Origin: Fibrella rubiginis
GTDB taxonomy: Bacteria; Bacteroidota; Bacteroidia; Cytophagales; Spirosomataceae
DNA length: 64,000 nucleotides
NCBI RefSeq assembly: GCF_017353185.1
Contig: NZ_JAFMYV010000007.1
Coordinates: forward strand, 186,001 to 250,000
Direction: 5' to 3'
The translations under genes were made by a program, and so were the position numbers. Positions 9,102 through 17,396 of the stretch are shown piece by piece. Each line of letters opens with the position of its first letter. Positions within the stretch are counted from its first letter, which is position 1. The notes beneath the pieces are model-generated. The model was not told the origin of the DNA and did no database searches. It worked only from the letters and a program-made list of their open reading frames with translations.

Positions 9102-10285
9102 CTCACCTCTTCTACCACGCCGCTAAACACCTTGTGGGTCAAAGCCCAGTTGAATTGGGCGGCGTGGTTGATGGCTCCGGCAGAAAGGCGTTGCCAGAGG
9201 GCTTCGTCGGTGAACAGACGCTGCAATTGATCAGCAAGGGATTGGTCTGATTCGTAATTGAAATATAAGCCCGACACCCCGTTAGTGACTGTTTCGGCGG
9301 TGCCACCCGTGCCGGTTACTACGGCGGGTGTGCCGCAGGCCATCGCCTCAATAGGCGACAAACCAAACGGCTCGTTATGCGCAGCGTGAACAAAGACCTG
9401 ACTGCTACAGAGCAGGTTAGCTAGTTGCGTGGTATCGTAAAACGCGTCGATAAGATCTACTGCGTCAGTAAGTTGCAGCGACGTGGCCAGTTGTTGTAGT
9501 CGGTCTTTTTCTACCCCCCTGCCCTTAATCAGCAGCCTGACATCGCCACAGCCGGGTTGCTGCCGAAGCAACGCCAACGCCCGGATAACGGTATCGACCC
9601 GTTTAAATTTGTTGAGCGTACACACCATCACGATCTGTCGCTGACGAACCACATGGGGGCGGGGGTAAAACGTGTCGTGATCAATGCCGCAGTACACCAG
9701 CCGGAGCCGGGCCGGGTCGAGGCGCGGAAACGTTTGTGCAATGGTCCGTTCTGAATACTGCGAATTAGCCACCACCCGGTCAGTAACGGGCATCAGAGCA
9801 AACTCGATTTGGCGGAAGATGGGATTGAGCAGTTTCAGACCCCAACGCATGTAGTCGGGCTTGATCGAGTTGATCCAGGCATGTTCAAAAATGAAAGCCG
9901 TTGGTTCATGGCAAACGTACACCAACTGCACCGCCGGATTCAGTTTTTTGTAAAACCACCCCCACCAGTTGGCCGGAAACGGCTCCGACACCACCACCGG
10001 CGACCCAATCTGCCGCGCCGCCCGATGCACCCGCCAGTACATGAGCGGATACTGCAACCAAAACCAGATGGATGAGGATAGCGGTCCGCCTACATCCACA
10101 AACCGCACCCCTGCCGCGGCCGCTTCGCGCACAATAGCGGGGTCTGACTGGACAGACACCACATGCACCGGCCAACCCGCCAACACCAGCCGTTTGCTCA
10201 CCTCCAGCAACACGGTGGTAGCCCCACCCGCCAGCATACAGTGCGGGTGCATAAAGGTGATAGACGGTTTAACGGTGGGCATCAA
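9098..10285 (-). CDS. Glycosyltransferase family 4
   Basis: This 395-aa GT-B-fold enzyme has an N-terminal acceptor half (FMHPHCMLAGGATTVLLEVS). Its C-terminal half carries the GT4 signature: KFKRVDTVIRALALL, HAAHNEPFGLSPIEAMACG (the E-x7-E region) and VVTGTGGTAETV. It retains the sugar-nucleotide configuration at the anomeric carbon. It overlaps the upstream GT2 gene by 4 bp, so the two are translated as a pair and probably act in sequence on the same glycan. Confidence 0.92.
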   Translation of the reverse strand: MMPTVKPSITFMHPHCMLAGGATTVLLEVSKRLVLAGWPVHVVSVQSDPAIVREAAAAGVRFVDVGGPLSSSIWFWLQYPLMYWRVHRAARQIGSPVVVSEPFPANWWGWFYKKLNPAVQLVYVCHEPTAFIFEHAWINSIKPDYMRWGLKLLNPIFRQIEFALMPVTDRVVANSQYSERTIAQTFPRLDPARLRLVYCGIDHDTFYPRPHVVRQRQIVMVCTLNKFKRVDTVIRALALLRQQPGCGDVRLLIKGRGVEKDRLQQLATSLQLTDAVDLIDAFYDTTQLANLLCSSQVFVHAAHNEPFGLSPIEAMACGTPAVVTGTGGTAETVTNGVSGLYFNYESDQSLADQLQRLFTDEALWQRLSAGAINHAAQFNWALTHKVFSGVVEEVS

Positions 10286-11310
10286 AACGGGCGTTTGGCA
10301 AACTTCTGAACGTGCAAAAATAGACCGTACATACCATTTAGCGTGGGTCTCGATAAAGCTTGCAAGGGTCTGCTCAACAGCAGTTGAACCAGTTTGGTAA
10401 AAGTGCCGGGTGGTGCTATCTGCTCAGCAACGCTAGCTAATGCGGCCTTCGCTTCAACCGCTGTACACCCCCCTGTGAAAAAGTCAATCAGGGCTGACAA
10501 CTCCCACCGACGGGCCTGATAGCTACGCCAGGTAGCCAGGTCATCGGCAGATAAAAAGCCACGAAGCGTGGGCGAATGTTGGACAATTTGAATGCACTGT
10601 CCTGCATCTACGATATTCTTTATCAGTCGATTACCACCTAACTTACCATCCTTGGCGGTCCAGACCCGAAACTTGCCAATGTGTTCATCAACATACAAAA
10701 TGCTTCCCGACTCATGCGCTTTCAAGAGCATGGCCACATCGAAGCCATAGGTGATGTGGCCATTCAGCACCTCGCGACAGTGCAAATACACATCGCGGCG
10801 GATCATGCCACCGGGAATCCAGGCGAAAAAGGGGCGTTGCTTTATCAGTTCGTTCAACGACTGGGCGGCAGTGCGCAGGCCGGTGGGTTTACGGTTGTAA
10901 TAGAATTTGATCTGATTCAGATCCCGAAAGTTAACGCAGGCCAGTTCGCCATAAGCCACAGCGGCACTACCGTCGGCGGGGAGGTGCTTCACCAGCGTCT
11001 CCACGCAGGTTGGGTAGAGGTAATCGTCGGAGCAGAGATATAGAATCCAGTCGCCTTTTGCCTGATCCGCCGCAAATTGAAAATGCTCAACCATCGGCAA
11101 AAACTGGTCAGGACGCACTACCCGCAGGCGGGCATCAGTTTGAGAGGCCAGCCAGGCCGGAACGTCATTCGTGGAATGATTATCCGAAACAAGGATGTCG
11201 ATAGTCCCGTATGTCTGTGCCAGTGCACTGCTTAGTGCCTCCTGAAAATAAGCCAACTGCTGGTTATACAGCGGAATAACGATACTGACGAGGGGACTTG
11301 TCGTTACCAT
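10282..11310 (-). CDS. Glycosyltransferase family 2
   Basis: The 342-aa protein opens with PLVSIVIPLYNQQLAYFQEA, then ILVSDNHSTNDVP and WILYLCSDDYLYP, the nucleotide-sugar and metal-binding segments of GT2. The C-terminal 100 residues are helical and not diagnostic. A terminator hairpin ends just before its start codon, so this gene and the following GT4 gene are probably transcribed separately from the upstream sugar-modification genes. Confidence 0.9.
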   Translation of the reverse strand: MVTTSPLVSIVIPLYNQQLAYFQEALSSALAQTYGTIDILVSDNHSTNDVPAWLASQTDARLRVVRPDQFLPMVEHFQFAADQAKGDWILYLCSDDYLYPTCVETLVKHLPADGSAAVAYGELACVNFRDLNQIKFYYNRKPTGLRTAAQSLNELIKQRPFFAWIPGGMIRRDVYLHCREVLNGHITYGFDVAMLLKAHESGSILYVDEHIGKFRVWTAKDGKLGGNRLIKNIVDAGQCIQIVQHSPTLRGFLSADDLATWRSYQARRWELSALIDFFTGGCTAVEAKAALASVAEQIAPPGTFTKLVQLLLSRPLQALSRPTLNGMYGLFLHVQKFAKRPF

Positions 11311-11346
11311 AAAAAAGGGGCTTTAAGCAACTGCTCAAAGCCCTTA
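11311..11346 (-). terminator. Intrinsic terminator after the CmcI-like gene
   Basis: Read on the minus strand, AAGGGCTTT and AAAGCCCC form a 9-bp stem around a 12-nt loop and are followed by six T. It ends immediately before the start codon of the downstream GT2 gene, separating two transcription units. Confidence 0.8.
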
Positions 11347-11364
11347 AAAGTAAGTAGTAAACGG

Positions 11365-12108
11365 CTACTTCACCCGCTTCAAATACCCTTCCGGCGCTAC
11401 TGAAATGAGCAGCTTGTTGTCGATCTGATGGTCTATCTCGAAGTTGTCATTATGCTTCAGGTACTCCCAAACGGCCGTTTTAGGGTTATTGCCCACATCC
11501 CAGGGGCGGTCGTAAGCACCTTTCGGCATGTCTTCCACGATGGTATCAAACACAACGCAATACGAGCCGACAGTCACGAACGGGGCGTACAATTCCAGCT
11601 CGCGCAGGACGTGGTCGTGGGTGTGGTTCGAGTCGAGGCAGACCATGATGGTTTGTTTGCCTTCGGCCCGGCGGGCTACTTCGGCTACCAGTTCTTCGTC
11701 AATGGCCGATCCCTGGATCATCTGAATTCGCTTGAACATGGGGTGCGCCTCAATCTCGCGGCGGTTATGCTCACGGATGTCGATATCAATGCCCAATACC
11801 TCGCCCTTGCCAATCAGTTCCATCAGCGAGGCGTAGTAGATCAGCGAACCGCCGTGGGCAATGCCGGTTTCAATAATCAGGTCGGGTTTAATATCCCAGA
11901 TCAGTTCCTGCATGGCCATCATGTCCTGCGGGTACTGGATGATGGGGCGGCCCATCCACGAAAAATTATAGGAATACTGGTCGCGGTTCGAGACTACGTT
12001 GAAGGCGTCGGCGGCGGCTTTCAGATCGGCGCGGTGGGCGTAGGAGGCTACACGCTCGGCACGTTCCTGCTTAAATGCTTCGACGGGGTTGTTGGCTGTT
12101 GTGGTCAT
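11365..12108 (-). CDS. CmcI-like SAM-dependent O-methyltransferase (cephalosporin hydroxylase family)
   Basis: This 247-aa protein has DLIIETGIAHGGSLIYYASL, the SAM-binding loop of the CmcI/rhamnosyl-O-methyltransferase family. It also has VLGIDIDIREHNR, MIQGSAIDEE and MVCLDSNHTHDHVLREL, which carries the acidic and His residues expected to bind metal. Despite the family name, members next to glycan genes usually act as sugar O-methyltransferases. Its start overlaps the stop of the SDR gene by 4 bp, which ties it to the deoxysugar block. The exact hydroxyl modified is unknown. Confidence 0.85.
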   Translation of the reverse strand: MTTTANNPVEAFKQERAERVASYAHRADLKAAADAFNVVSNRDQYSYNFSWMGRPIIQYPQDMMAMQELIWDIKPDLIIETGIAHGGSLIYYASLMELIGKGEVLGIDIDIREHNRREIEAHPMFKRIQMIQGSAIDEELVAEVARRAEGKQTIMVCLDSNHTHDHVLRELELYAPFVTVGSYCVVFDTIVEDMPKGAYDRPWDVGNNPKTAVWEYLKHNDNFEIDHQIDNKLLISVAPEGYLKRVK

Positions 12109-12956
12109 TGTTGGGTTATTTTTTTCAGTTTCGTGTTGTCGCCCCAGAACGCCATCGGTTCATAGTCGGGGTAGGGGTAATGGCCCAGATTCAGGCTTAT
12201 CTGAGCATTCAGTTTTTTTATGTGGTCTTCTACCAGCCGCCGCACCGAGATGGGTTGGCCACTGCAACAGTTGATTGCCCCTGTCACCTGCGTCTGTTCA
12301 ACGATCTGGCAGAGGTACATCGCTACAGTCTCAACCGGCAGGTAATCACGCAGTTGCTCCCCACCCGACATGTTAAACACTGGCTCACCCGCCGCCACGG
12401 CCTGCTCCAGCAGGGGCAGCAGTGAGTTAGGACTTTGACCGGGGCCGTACATGTAAAACAGGCGTGCCCATTTCAAAACGAACGTTCGTTCATGTTGAAA
12501 CATTTCCAGAAACCGCCGCAGCGAGTCCTTTGCCAGGGCGTAGGCATTGGCGGGAAATGTTGGTGCCTCTTCCTGTAAACAGCCACTTTGCATACCGTAC
12601 TCAAAACACGTGCCAGTTACATTAATGTTTGTCAAGCCGTTGGTAATCAGATTTTTAAGAAAATGGTAATGTGGAAATAAGTTCTGGTCGAGGTGGAATG
12701 ATGCCTTGTAATTGGGTAGCCCCTGCCAGGCCAGGTGTAGCAGTGCGTCGGGCTGTCCGAAGAACGTGAACAGGTCGCGCTCGTCGGGTTGCGGTGTCAG
12801 CATGTAGGGTACAACCGTCACCCGATTACGCCAGTCGATTTGATTAAAGCTGCCCGCTTGCGTAGCCGAAACCGTGACGCGGTGCCCGCGCGCCAGTAGC
12901 GCCCGCACTACGTGCTGACCCACAAACCCCGAAGCCCCGGTAACGAGAATATGCAT
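12105..12956 (-). CDS. NAD-dependent epimerase/dehydratase (SDR), probable sugar 4-ketoreductase
   Basis: The 283-aa Rossmann protein begins MHILVTGASGFVGQHVV (GxxGxxG NAD(P) site). It has the catalytic Tyr-x3-Lys in NAYALAKDSLRRF and a following WARLFYMYGPGQ segment, as in extended SDRs. In the block with rfbF, rfbG, a 3,5-epimerase and a C-methyltransferase, the missing step is reduction of the 4-keto group. This gene is the best candidate for it, by inference. It overlaps the CmcI-like gene by 4 bp. Heptamer repeats lie just upstream of its start. Confidence 0.82.
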   Translation of the reverse strand: MHILVTGASGFVGQHVVRALLARGHRVTVSATQAGSFNQIDWRNRVTVVPYMLTPQPDERDLFTFFGQPDALLHLAWQGLPNYKASFHLDQNLFPHYHFLKNLITNGLTNINVTGTCFEYGMQSGCLQEEAPTFPANAYALAKDSLRRFLEMFQHERTFVLKWARLFYMYGPGQSPNSLLPLLEQAVAAGEPVFNMSGGEQLRDYLPVETVAMYLCQIVEQTQVTGAINCCSGQPISVRRLVEDHIKKLNAQISLNLGHYPYPDYEPMAFWGDNTKLKKITQQ

Positions 12957-12962
12957 CTACTG

Positions 12963-12990
12963 ATTTACGATTTACGAAGTACGATTTACG
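12963..12990. repeat. Heptamer tract, four copies of an ATTTACG-like unit
   Basis: Four tandem 7-nt units (ATTTACG, ATTTACG, AAGTACG, ATTTACG) lie in the 80-bp gap between the SDR and C-methyltransferase genes. Unlike the tracts elsewhere in the window, no mirrored second arm is seen. It may be a palindrome remnant or precursor. Confidence 0.6.
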
Positions 12991-13038
12991 GTGTGCAGCC
13001 AAGTTGGAAGAATTGACTGCACATCTACATACAGCAGA

Positions 13039-14265
13039 TTAAATCACCTTTACCTCCGGGATGGGCACCAAAAACTGCCCGCCCCATTCCTGAATATACG
13101 ACAACTGCTTCGTGATCTCGTCGCGGAGGTTCCAGGGCAGGATCAGGACGAAATCAGGTTGGCGGGCCTTCAATATGGCTTCAGTGACGACTGGAATATG
13201 ACTGGCGGGCATGAATTTGTCCTGCTTGGCCGGATTAGCATCCACCACAAAGTCGATGAGGTCGCTTTTGACGCCGCAATAGTTCAGAAGGGTATTGCCC
13301 TTCGCCGCCGCGCCATAGGCCGCAACGGTCTTACCAGCGCGCTTTTGCTTCGTCAAAAAATCGAGCATATCCAGTTTCACGGTGAGGGCGCGTTGCTGAA
13401 AACCTTCGTAATAAGCCATCGTGGTAAGGCCCGTTTCGGCTTCTTTCCGGAGCATCGCGGCCACGGCAGGTAGCACAGGCTTTGTTTCGTCGGCGGTGTG
13501 CCGGGCGAAAATGCGCAGTGAGCCGCCGTGGGTTGGCAGTTCGTCTACGTCGAATAGCGTAAGGCCCTGTGCCGCAAAGATTTGCCGGACGGTGGTGAAG
13601 GATAAGTACGAAAAATGTTCGTGATAGATCGTATCGAACTGGTTGTGTTCTACCAGCTGCAACAGGTGCGGAAACTCCATCGTGACCACGCCCGTCGGCT
13701 TGAGCGCAATGGCCATCCCCGCCACAAAATCGACGATGTCGGGTACGTGGGCCAGTACGTTATTGCCTAACAGCAAGTCGGCTTGTTTATCCTCAGCCGC
13801 TAGCTCTTTAGCCAGTTCGGTGCCGAAAAAACGGGTGATCGAGGGCACCCCTTTGGCGATGGCCGCCGCCGCCGTATTGGCCGTAGGTTCGATGCCCAGC
13901 ACCGGCACGCCTTTTTCCACGAAATACTGCAACAGATACCCGTCATTGGAAGCCACCTCGATCACCTGCGACTGTGCATTCAGCCCAAAACGCGTGGTCA
14001 TAGCCTCGACATATTGCTTTGAGTGCGCCAGCCAACTGGTTGAGAATGACGAGAAATAAACATAGTCGCTGTCGAAAATGGCGTCCGATTTCTTGTACTC
14101 ATCTACCTGCACCAGAAAGCAGGTGGGGCAGGTGTAGACTTTCAGCGGGTAAAACGTTTCCGGCTCATTCAATTGCCCGGCGGTCAGAAACGAGTTCGAC
14201 GCGGGTGAGTTGAAGAGGTCAATAAAGACGTGGCTCAGGGGCGTATGGCAGAATCGACAGTTCAT
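13039..14265 (-). CDS. Sugar C-methyltransferase, TylC3/NovU type
   Basis: The domain order is that of SAM-dependent sugar C-methyltransferases. An N-terminal zinc-binding region has C3-x2-C6 and C46-x2-C49, a class I SAM motif follows at 101-113 (VIEVASNDGYLLQ), and a C-terminal C-methyltransferase domain completes it. Y214-H215-E216-H217 followed by FSYLS matches the catalytic Tyr/Glu/His set of TcaB9-like enzymes, which methylate carbon 3 of a 4-keto-6-deoxyhexose. Length from the chosen start is 408 aa. An upstream ATG at 14307 would add 14 residues encoded by the adjacent palindrome, so ATG 14265 is preferred. Confidence 0.9.
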   Translation of the reverse strand: MNCRFCHTPLSHVFIDLFNSPASNSFLTAGQLNEPETFYPLKVYTCPTCFLVQVDEYKKSDAIFDSDYVYFSSFSTSWLAHSKQYVEAMTTRFGLNAQSQVIEVASNDGYLLQYFVEKGVPVLGIEPTANTAAAAIAKGVPSITRFFGTELAKELAAEDKQADLLLGNNVLAHVPDIVDFVAGMAIALKPTGVVTMEFPHLLQLVEHNQFDTIYHEHFSYLSFTTVRQIFAAQGLTLFDVDELPTHGGSLRIFARHTADETKPVLPAVAAMLRKEAETGLTTMAYYEGFQQRALTVKLDMLDFLTKQKRAGKTVAAYGAAAKGNTLLNYCGVKSDLIDFVVDANPAKQDKFMPASHIPVVTEAILKARQPDFVLILPWNLRDEITKQLSYIQEWGGQFLVPIPEVKVI

Positions 14266-14272
14266 AGTTTTG

Positions 14273-14402
14273 AATGTACAATGAACAATGAACAATGTAC
14301 AATGCACTCCGACGAGTCGGCTTCGCGCTCTACTTCAACTAACTGTGTACGAAGCTGATCCATCGAGGTGCATTGTACATTATTCATTGTTCATTGTACA
14401 TT
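14273..14402. repeat. Inverted repeat of heptamer tracts, 35-bp arms
   Basis: Arms 14273-14307 and 14368-14402 are reverse complements with one mismatch. They are made of TGTACAA/TGAACAA heptamers. The 60-nt centre contains the small palindrome CCGACGAGTCGG and the recurring phrase GGCTTCGCGCTC. The right arm supplies the TGA stop of the 3,5-epimerase gene. Confidence 0.9.
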
Positions 14403-14918
14403 AATAAACCCCAGATCCCGTTCGGAGATGTCCGTAACGGGGAGGGGCCAGGTGATGTTGATTGTTGGGTCGTTGTAACGGATGCCGTCTTCGTGTTCGG
14501 GGGCGTAGGCGGCACTGTGGCAATAGACTAATTCGCAGTTGGGTTCGAGGGTTTGAAAGCCGTGGGCGCAGCCTTCGGGAATGTACAGCATCTGCCCGTT
14601 TTGGGCCGACAGTTCGGTGCCAAACCACTGCCAGCGCGTAGCCGAATTGGGGCGGAGGTCAACCAGCACGTCGAATACGCGACCAGCCACGCAACGCACC
14701 AATTTTACTTCGGCGGCGGGTGTGTGCTGAAAATGCATCCCCCTGATGCTACCCGGTTGGGTGGTCATGGAATGATTCATCTGCACCCAGTTTCCGCATA
14801 AGCCGCTGGCAATGAATGTGTTTTGATCGAACGTGCGCATGAACCACCCCCGGCTGTCGCGGCGTGGCGCGGGCGTAATGACGAACGCGCCCGCAATGGG
14901 TGTTTCGGTGAAGATCAT
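14391..14918 (-). CDS. dTDP-4-dehydrorhamnose 3,5-epimerase family protein (RmlC-like)
   Basis: This 175-aa cupin has RDSRGWFMRTF, GSIRGMHFQ with the catalytic-base His62, IPEGCAHGFQTL, and VYCHSAAYAPEHEDGIRYNDP with the conserved Tyr region. RmlC epimerises C3 and C5 of a 4-keto-6-deoxy nucleotide sugar. Because rfbF and rfbG lie directly upstream and no dTDP-glucose genes are visible, the substrate here is inferred to be CDP-4-dehydro-6-deoxyglucose. Its start overlaps the rfbG stop by 4 bp. The last codons and stop come from the palindrome arm. Confidence 0.88.
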   Translation of the reverse strand: MIFTETPIAGAFVITPAPRRDSRGWFMRTFDQNTFIASGLCGNWVQMNHSMTTQPGSIRGMHFQHTPAAEVKLVRCVAGRVFDVLVDLRPNSATRWQWFGTELSAQNGQMLYIPEGCAHGFQTLEPNCELVYCHSAAYAPEHEDGIRYNDPTINITWPLPVTDISERDLGFINVQ

Positions 14919-16033
14919 ACGGTCCAGGGCAGGTTAGCGGCTTCGGCCTCGGCCACGTAGGCCCGCAGGTCGGCGTCGGTGTGGACGGCTCCGTTTTGGT
15001 AGTAGTCGCGGTACCAGGCAATGCTGCGCAAAATGGCCGTTTGGGTGTTCCAGACGGGTTTCCAGCCCAGCTTTTCGTGGGCTTTGGTGCAATTCAGACT
15101 CAACAAATGCGCCTCGTGCGGATTGGCATCTGACGGGTATTCATGGCATTGAATAGCGCTCCAGGTGGCCTTGGCTTCACGCACCACGTCACGCACGGGC
15201 AGCACGTCGGCCACGTCGGGGCCAAAATTCCAGCCCTCGGCAGCGGTTAAATCGCCAGCCATAAGCTGTTGACCAACAAGCAAATAGCCCGACAACGGCT
15301 CCAGCACGTGCTGCCACGGACGCACCGCCAGCGGGTTTCGAATCTCGACCGGTTGGCCGTTGCCAGGAGCAGCACTGCCCAACGCTCCCTCCTGCGTGCT
15401 GCGAATGAGGTCGGGAATGAGCCGGTCAGTAGCCCAGTCGCCGCCACCGATGACGTTGCCCGCCCGGACACTGGCTACCAGCACGTGATGCGTTTGGCCA
15501 TACTGCGCCAAATTGAAAAACGAGTTGCGGTAACTGGCCGTGATCAGTTCTGCCGCCCCCTTCGAGACACTATACGGATCGAAACCACCCATCGGATCGG
15601 TCTCGCGCAAGGGGCGACCGTCTTCCGGATTTTCGTAGCATTTATCGCTCGTCACAATCACCACCGCCCGCACCGACGACGTTTGCCGAACGGCTTCCAG
15701 CAGCCGCGCCGTGCCCAGAACGTTCGTTTCCAGCGTTTCCAGGGGGGTTCTGTACGATTCGCGCACCAGCGGTTGCGCCGCCATGTGAAACACAATGTCG
15801 GGCTGAGCGGCCTGCATAGCCTGCGTCAGTGTGCCCAGATCGTTTAGGTTCGCCAGTGTTTCAGCTTGTCCAAGTCCAAGCAACGCATGGTGGCTGGGCA
15901 CGGTGGGTGCGGGCAGCGAATAACCCACCACCGTAGCCCCCAACTGCCGCAGCCAATAGGCCAGCCACGAGCCTTTGAAGCCCGTGTGCCCGGTCAGAAA
16001 AACGGTCTTGTTGCGGTAGGTGTCTTGAAACAT
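14915..16033 (-). CDS. rfbG: CDP-glucose 4,6-dehydratase
   Basis: This extended SDR converts CDP-D-glucose to CDP-4-dehydro-6-deoxy-D-glucose. The NAD motif is at residues 15-21 (GHTGFKG). VVIVTSDKCYENPEDGRPLRETDPMGG is diagnostic of RfbG, and Y154-x3-K158 (YSVSKGA) is catalytic. From ATG 16033 the protein is 372 aa, close to the family norm. An ATG at 16123 would add 30 residues, the first ones encoded by the palindrome, and is rejected. It follows rfbF on the same strand with a long palindrome between them. Confidence 0.94.
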   Translation of the reverse strand: MFQDTYRNKTVFLTGHTGFKGSWLAYWLRQLGATVVGYSLPAPTVPSHHALLGLGQAETLANLNDLGTLTQAMQAAQPDIVFHMAAQPLVRESYRTPLETLETNVLGTARLLEAVRQTSSVRAVVIVTSDKCYENPEDGRPLRETDPMGGFDPYSVSKGAAELITASYRNSFFNLAQYGQTHHVLVASVRAGNVIGGGDWATDRLIPDLIRSTQEGALGSAAPGNGQPVEIRNPLAVRPWQHVLEPLSGYLLVGQQLMAGDLTAAEGWNFGPDVADVLPVRDVVREAKATWSAIQCHEYPSDANPHEAHLLSLNCTKAHEKLGWKPVWNTQTAILRSIAWYRDYYQNGAVHTDADLRAYVAEAEAANLPWTV

Positions 16034-16079
16034 GGGCAGTGGCGGTTCAAGGTTATTCGCTTTAATGTAAACCTTAAAT

Positions 16080-16241
16080 GAATTAGATGATGGGATGGGA
16101 TAGTGGGGGGCTTTCTTTGTCATCCCGACGACAGGAGGGATCTAGCGTCCTAGCACTCGATTCTGCATTAGGACGCTAGATCCCTCCTGTCGTCGGGATG
16201 ACAAAGAAAGCCCCCCACTATCCCATCCCATCATCTAATTC
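16080..16241. repeat. Long perfect palindrome, 73-bp arms, 16-nt loop
   Basis: Arms 16080-16152 and 16169-16241 are exact reverse complements. They contain the module GTCATCCCGACGACAGGAGG. The element lies between rfbF (stop 16263) and rfbG (start 16033) inside one transcription direction, so it could attenuate or process the message between them. The 16-nt loop length equals that of the palindrome at 476-645, but the loop sequence differs. Confidence 0.95.
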
Positions 16242-16262
16242 GCTTAAACGTTAAACTCATTT

Positions 16263-17033
16263 TTACCATACTTTCCACTCGGCGTGCCCTGTGGTCCAGG
16301 CGGTTTCGAGTTCGGTTTTGTCGCGGAGGGTGTCCATCGGTTTCCAGAAACCATCGTGGCGGAAGGCCATTAGCTCGTTTTGGGCGGCAAGGGTTTCCAT
16401 TGGATAACGTTCCCAGGTGGTATCGTCGCCTTCGATGAGGTCAATGACCGACGGATCGCAGACGAAAAAGCCGCCGTTGATCCAGGCGCCATCACCTTTG
16501 GGTTTTTCCAGGAATGACCGTACCCCGTCGGTAGCATTCACATCCAATGCCCCAAAACGGGCCGAGGGTTGCACGGCCGTAAGGGTGCATTTTTTGCCGT
16601 TGGCGCGGTGGAAGGCTACTAGCTTCGTAATGTCAATGTCGCCTACACCATCGCCGTAGGTCATCATAAACGGCTCATTGCCAAGGTGATGACGCACCCG
16701 GCGTAGTCGTCCGCCGGTCATGCTGTCGCGGCCGGTATCAACCAGCGTCACCTTCCACGGTTCGGCCTGCGAGTTGTGCACGTCGATCTGGTTGGTACTC
16801 AGATCAATGGTTACATCGGACTGGTGAAGGAAGTAGTTCGCGAAAAATTCTTTGATGATGTACCCCTTGTAGCCCAGGCAGACGATGAACTCGTTGTAGC
16901 CGTGGGCAGAGTAAATTTTCATGATGTGCCAGAGGATCGGCATGCCGCCAATCTCGACCATCGGTTTGGGCCGGAGCACCGTTTCTTCGCTGAGGCGGGT
17001 GCCGAGGCCACCGGCCAGAATCACAACTTTCAT
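16263..17033 (-). CDS. rfbF: Glucose-1-phosphate cytidylyltransferase
   Basis: This enzyme makes CDP-D-glucose from CTP and glucose 1-phosphate, the entry step for CDP-linked deoxysugars. The N-terminal signature is KVVILAGGLGTRLSEET followed by RPKPM. Later motifs are MMTYGDGVGDID (metal site), FLEKPKGDGAWINGGFFV and YPMETLAAQNELMAFRHDGFW, all typical of RfbF. Length from ATG 17033 is 256 aa, the family norm. A longer frame from 17069 lacks support. It is the first gene of the CDP-sugar block. Confidence 0.95.
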   Translation of the reverse strand: MKVVILAGGLGTRLSEETVLRPKPMVEIGGMPILWHIMKIYSAHGYNEFIVCLGYKGYIIKEFFANYFLHQSDVTIDLSTNQIDVHNSQAEPWKVTLVDTGRDSMTGGRLRRVRHHLGNEPFMMTYGDGVGDIDITKLVAFHRANGKKCTLTAVQPSARFGALDVNATDGVRSFLEKPKGDGAWINGGFFVCDPSVIDLIEGDDTTWERYPMETLAAQNELMAFRHDGFWKPMDTLRDKTELETAWTTGHAEWKVW

Positions 17034-17165
17034 GGGTGCGCGGGCTACGCAGTGGGTTAGTTCGGGCAAGATAACGCCATCTGCCCGATGGTTGAGTAGG
17101 GGTTGTCAATTTCCGTGCCAGGGACTTAACAGTATACAGTGAAGGACAGTATGCAGTGGCTTCGC

Positions 17166-17305
17166 GCTGTAGTATAGCTTCGCGCTGCGTGCCCTTCGAC
17201 AAGCTCAGGGTGACAGGCAAGTTGAATCAGGTTTACTGAACTGCATTAGATGGGCTGTCACCCTGAGCCTGTCGAAGGGCACGCAGCGCGAAGCTGTACT
17301 ACAGC
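17166..17305. repeat. Inverted repeat with GTGACAG core, 51-bp arms, 38-nt loop
   Basis: Arms 17166-17216 and 17255-17305 match with two mismatches. The 38-nt loop is almost identical (one change) to the loop of the palindrome at 20353-20560 on the other side of gcvP. The arm contains CCCTTCGACAAGCTCAGGGT and the phrase CTTCGCGCTG. Degenerate similarity continues outward beyond the arms. Confidence 0.92.
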
Positions 17306-17355
17306 ACCATCAGCTTACTGCCACTGCCCACTCCCTTCCGTCGCACGTTTTGGCG

Positions 17356-17363
17356 TACCTTTG
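17356..17363 (+). promoter_or_regulatory. Candidate gcvP -7 box TACCTTTG
   Basis: TACCTTTG fits the Bacteroidetes -7 consensus TAnnTTTG and lies 33 nt before the gcvP start at 17397. No matching TTTG -33 element is seen at 19-21 nt spacing, so support is partial. Confidence 0.4.
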
Positions 17364-17396
17364 GGTTTTCAAAAAAACACTGCGTTTAATCACTCT

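Noticed and set aside
14266..14307. N-terminal extension of the C-methyltransferase (MHCTLFIVHCTF)
   Set aside because: It translates heptamer repeat sequence; the zinc-binding domain starts at ATG 14265 as in homologues.
17250..17396. 49-residue N-terminal extension of GcvP
   Set aside because: It reads through the palindrome right arm; the conserved protein starts at ATG 17397, downstream of a TACCTTTG box.
17306..17396. Glycine riboswitch before gcvP
   Set aside because: No glycine-aptamer-like conserved helices are seen; the upstream region is the palindrome followed by a short leader.
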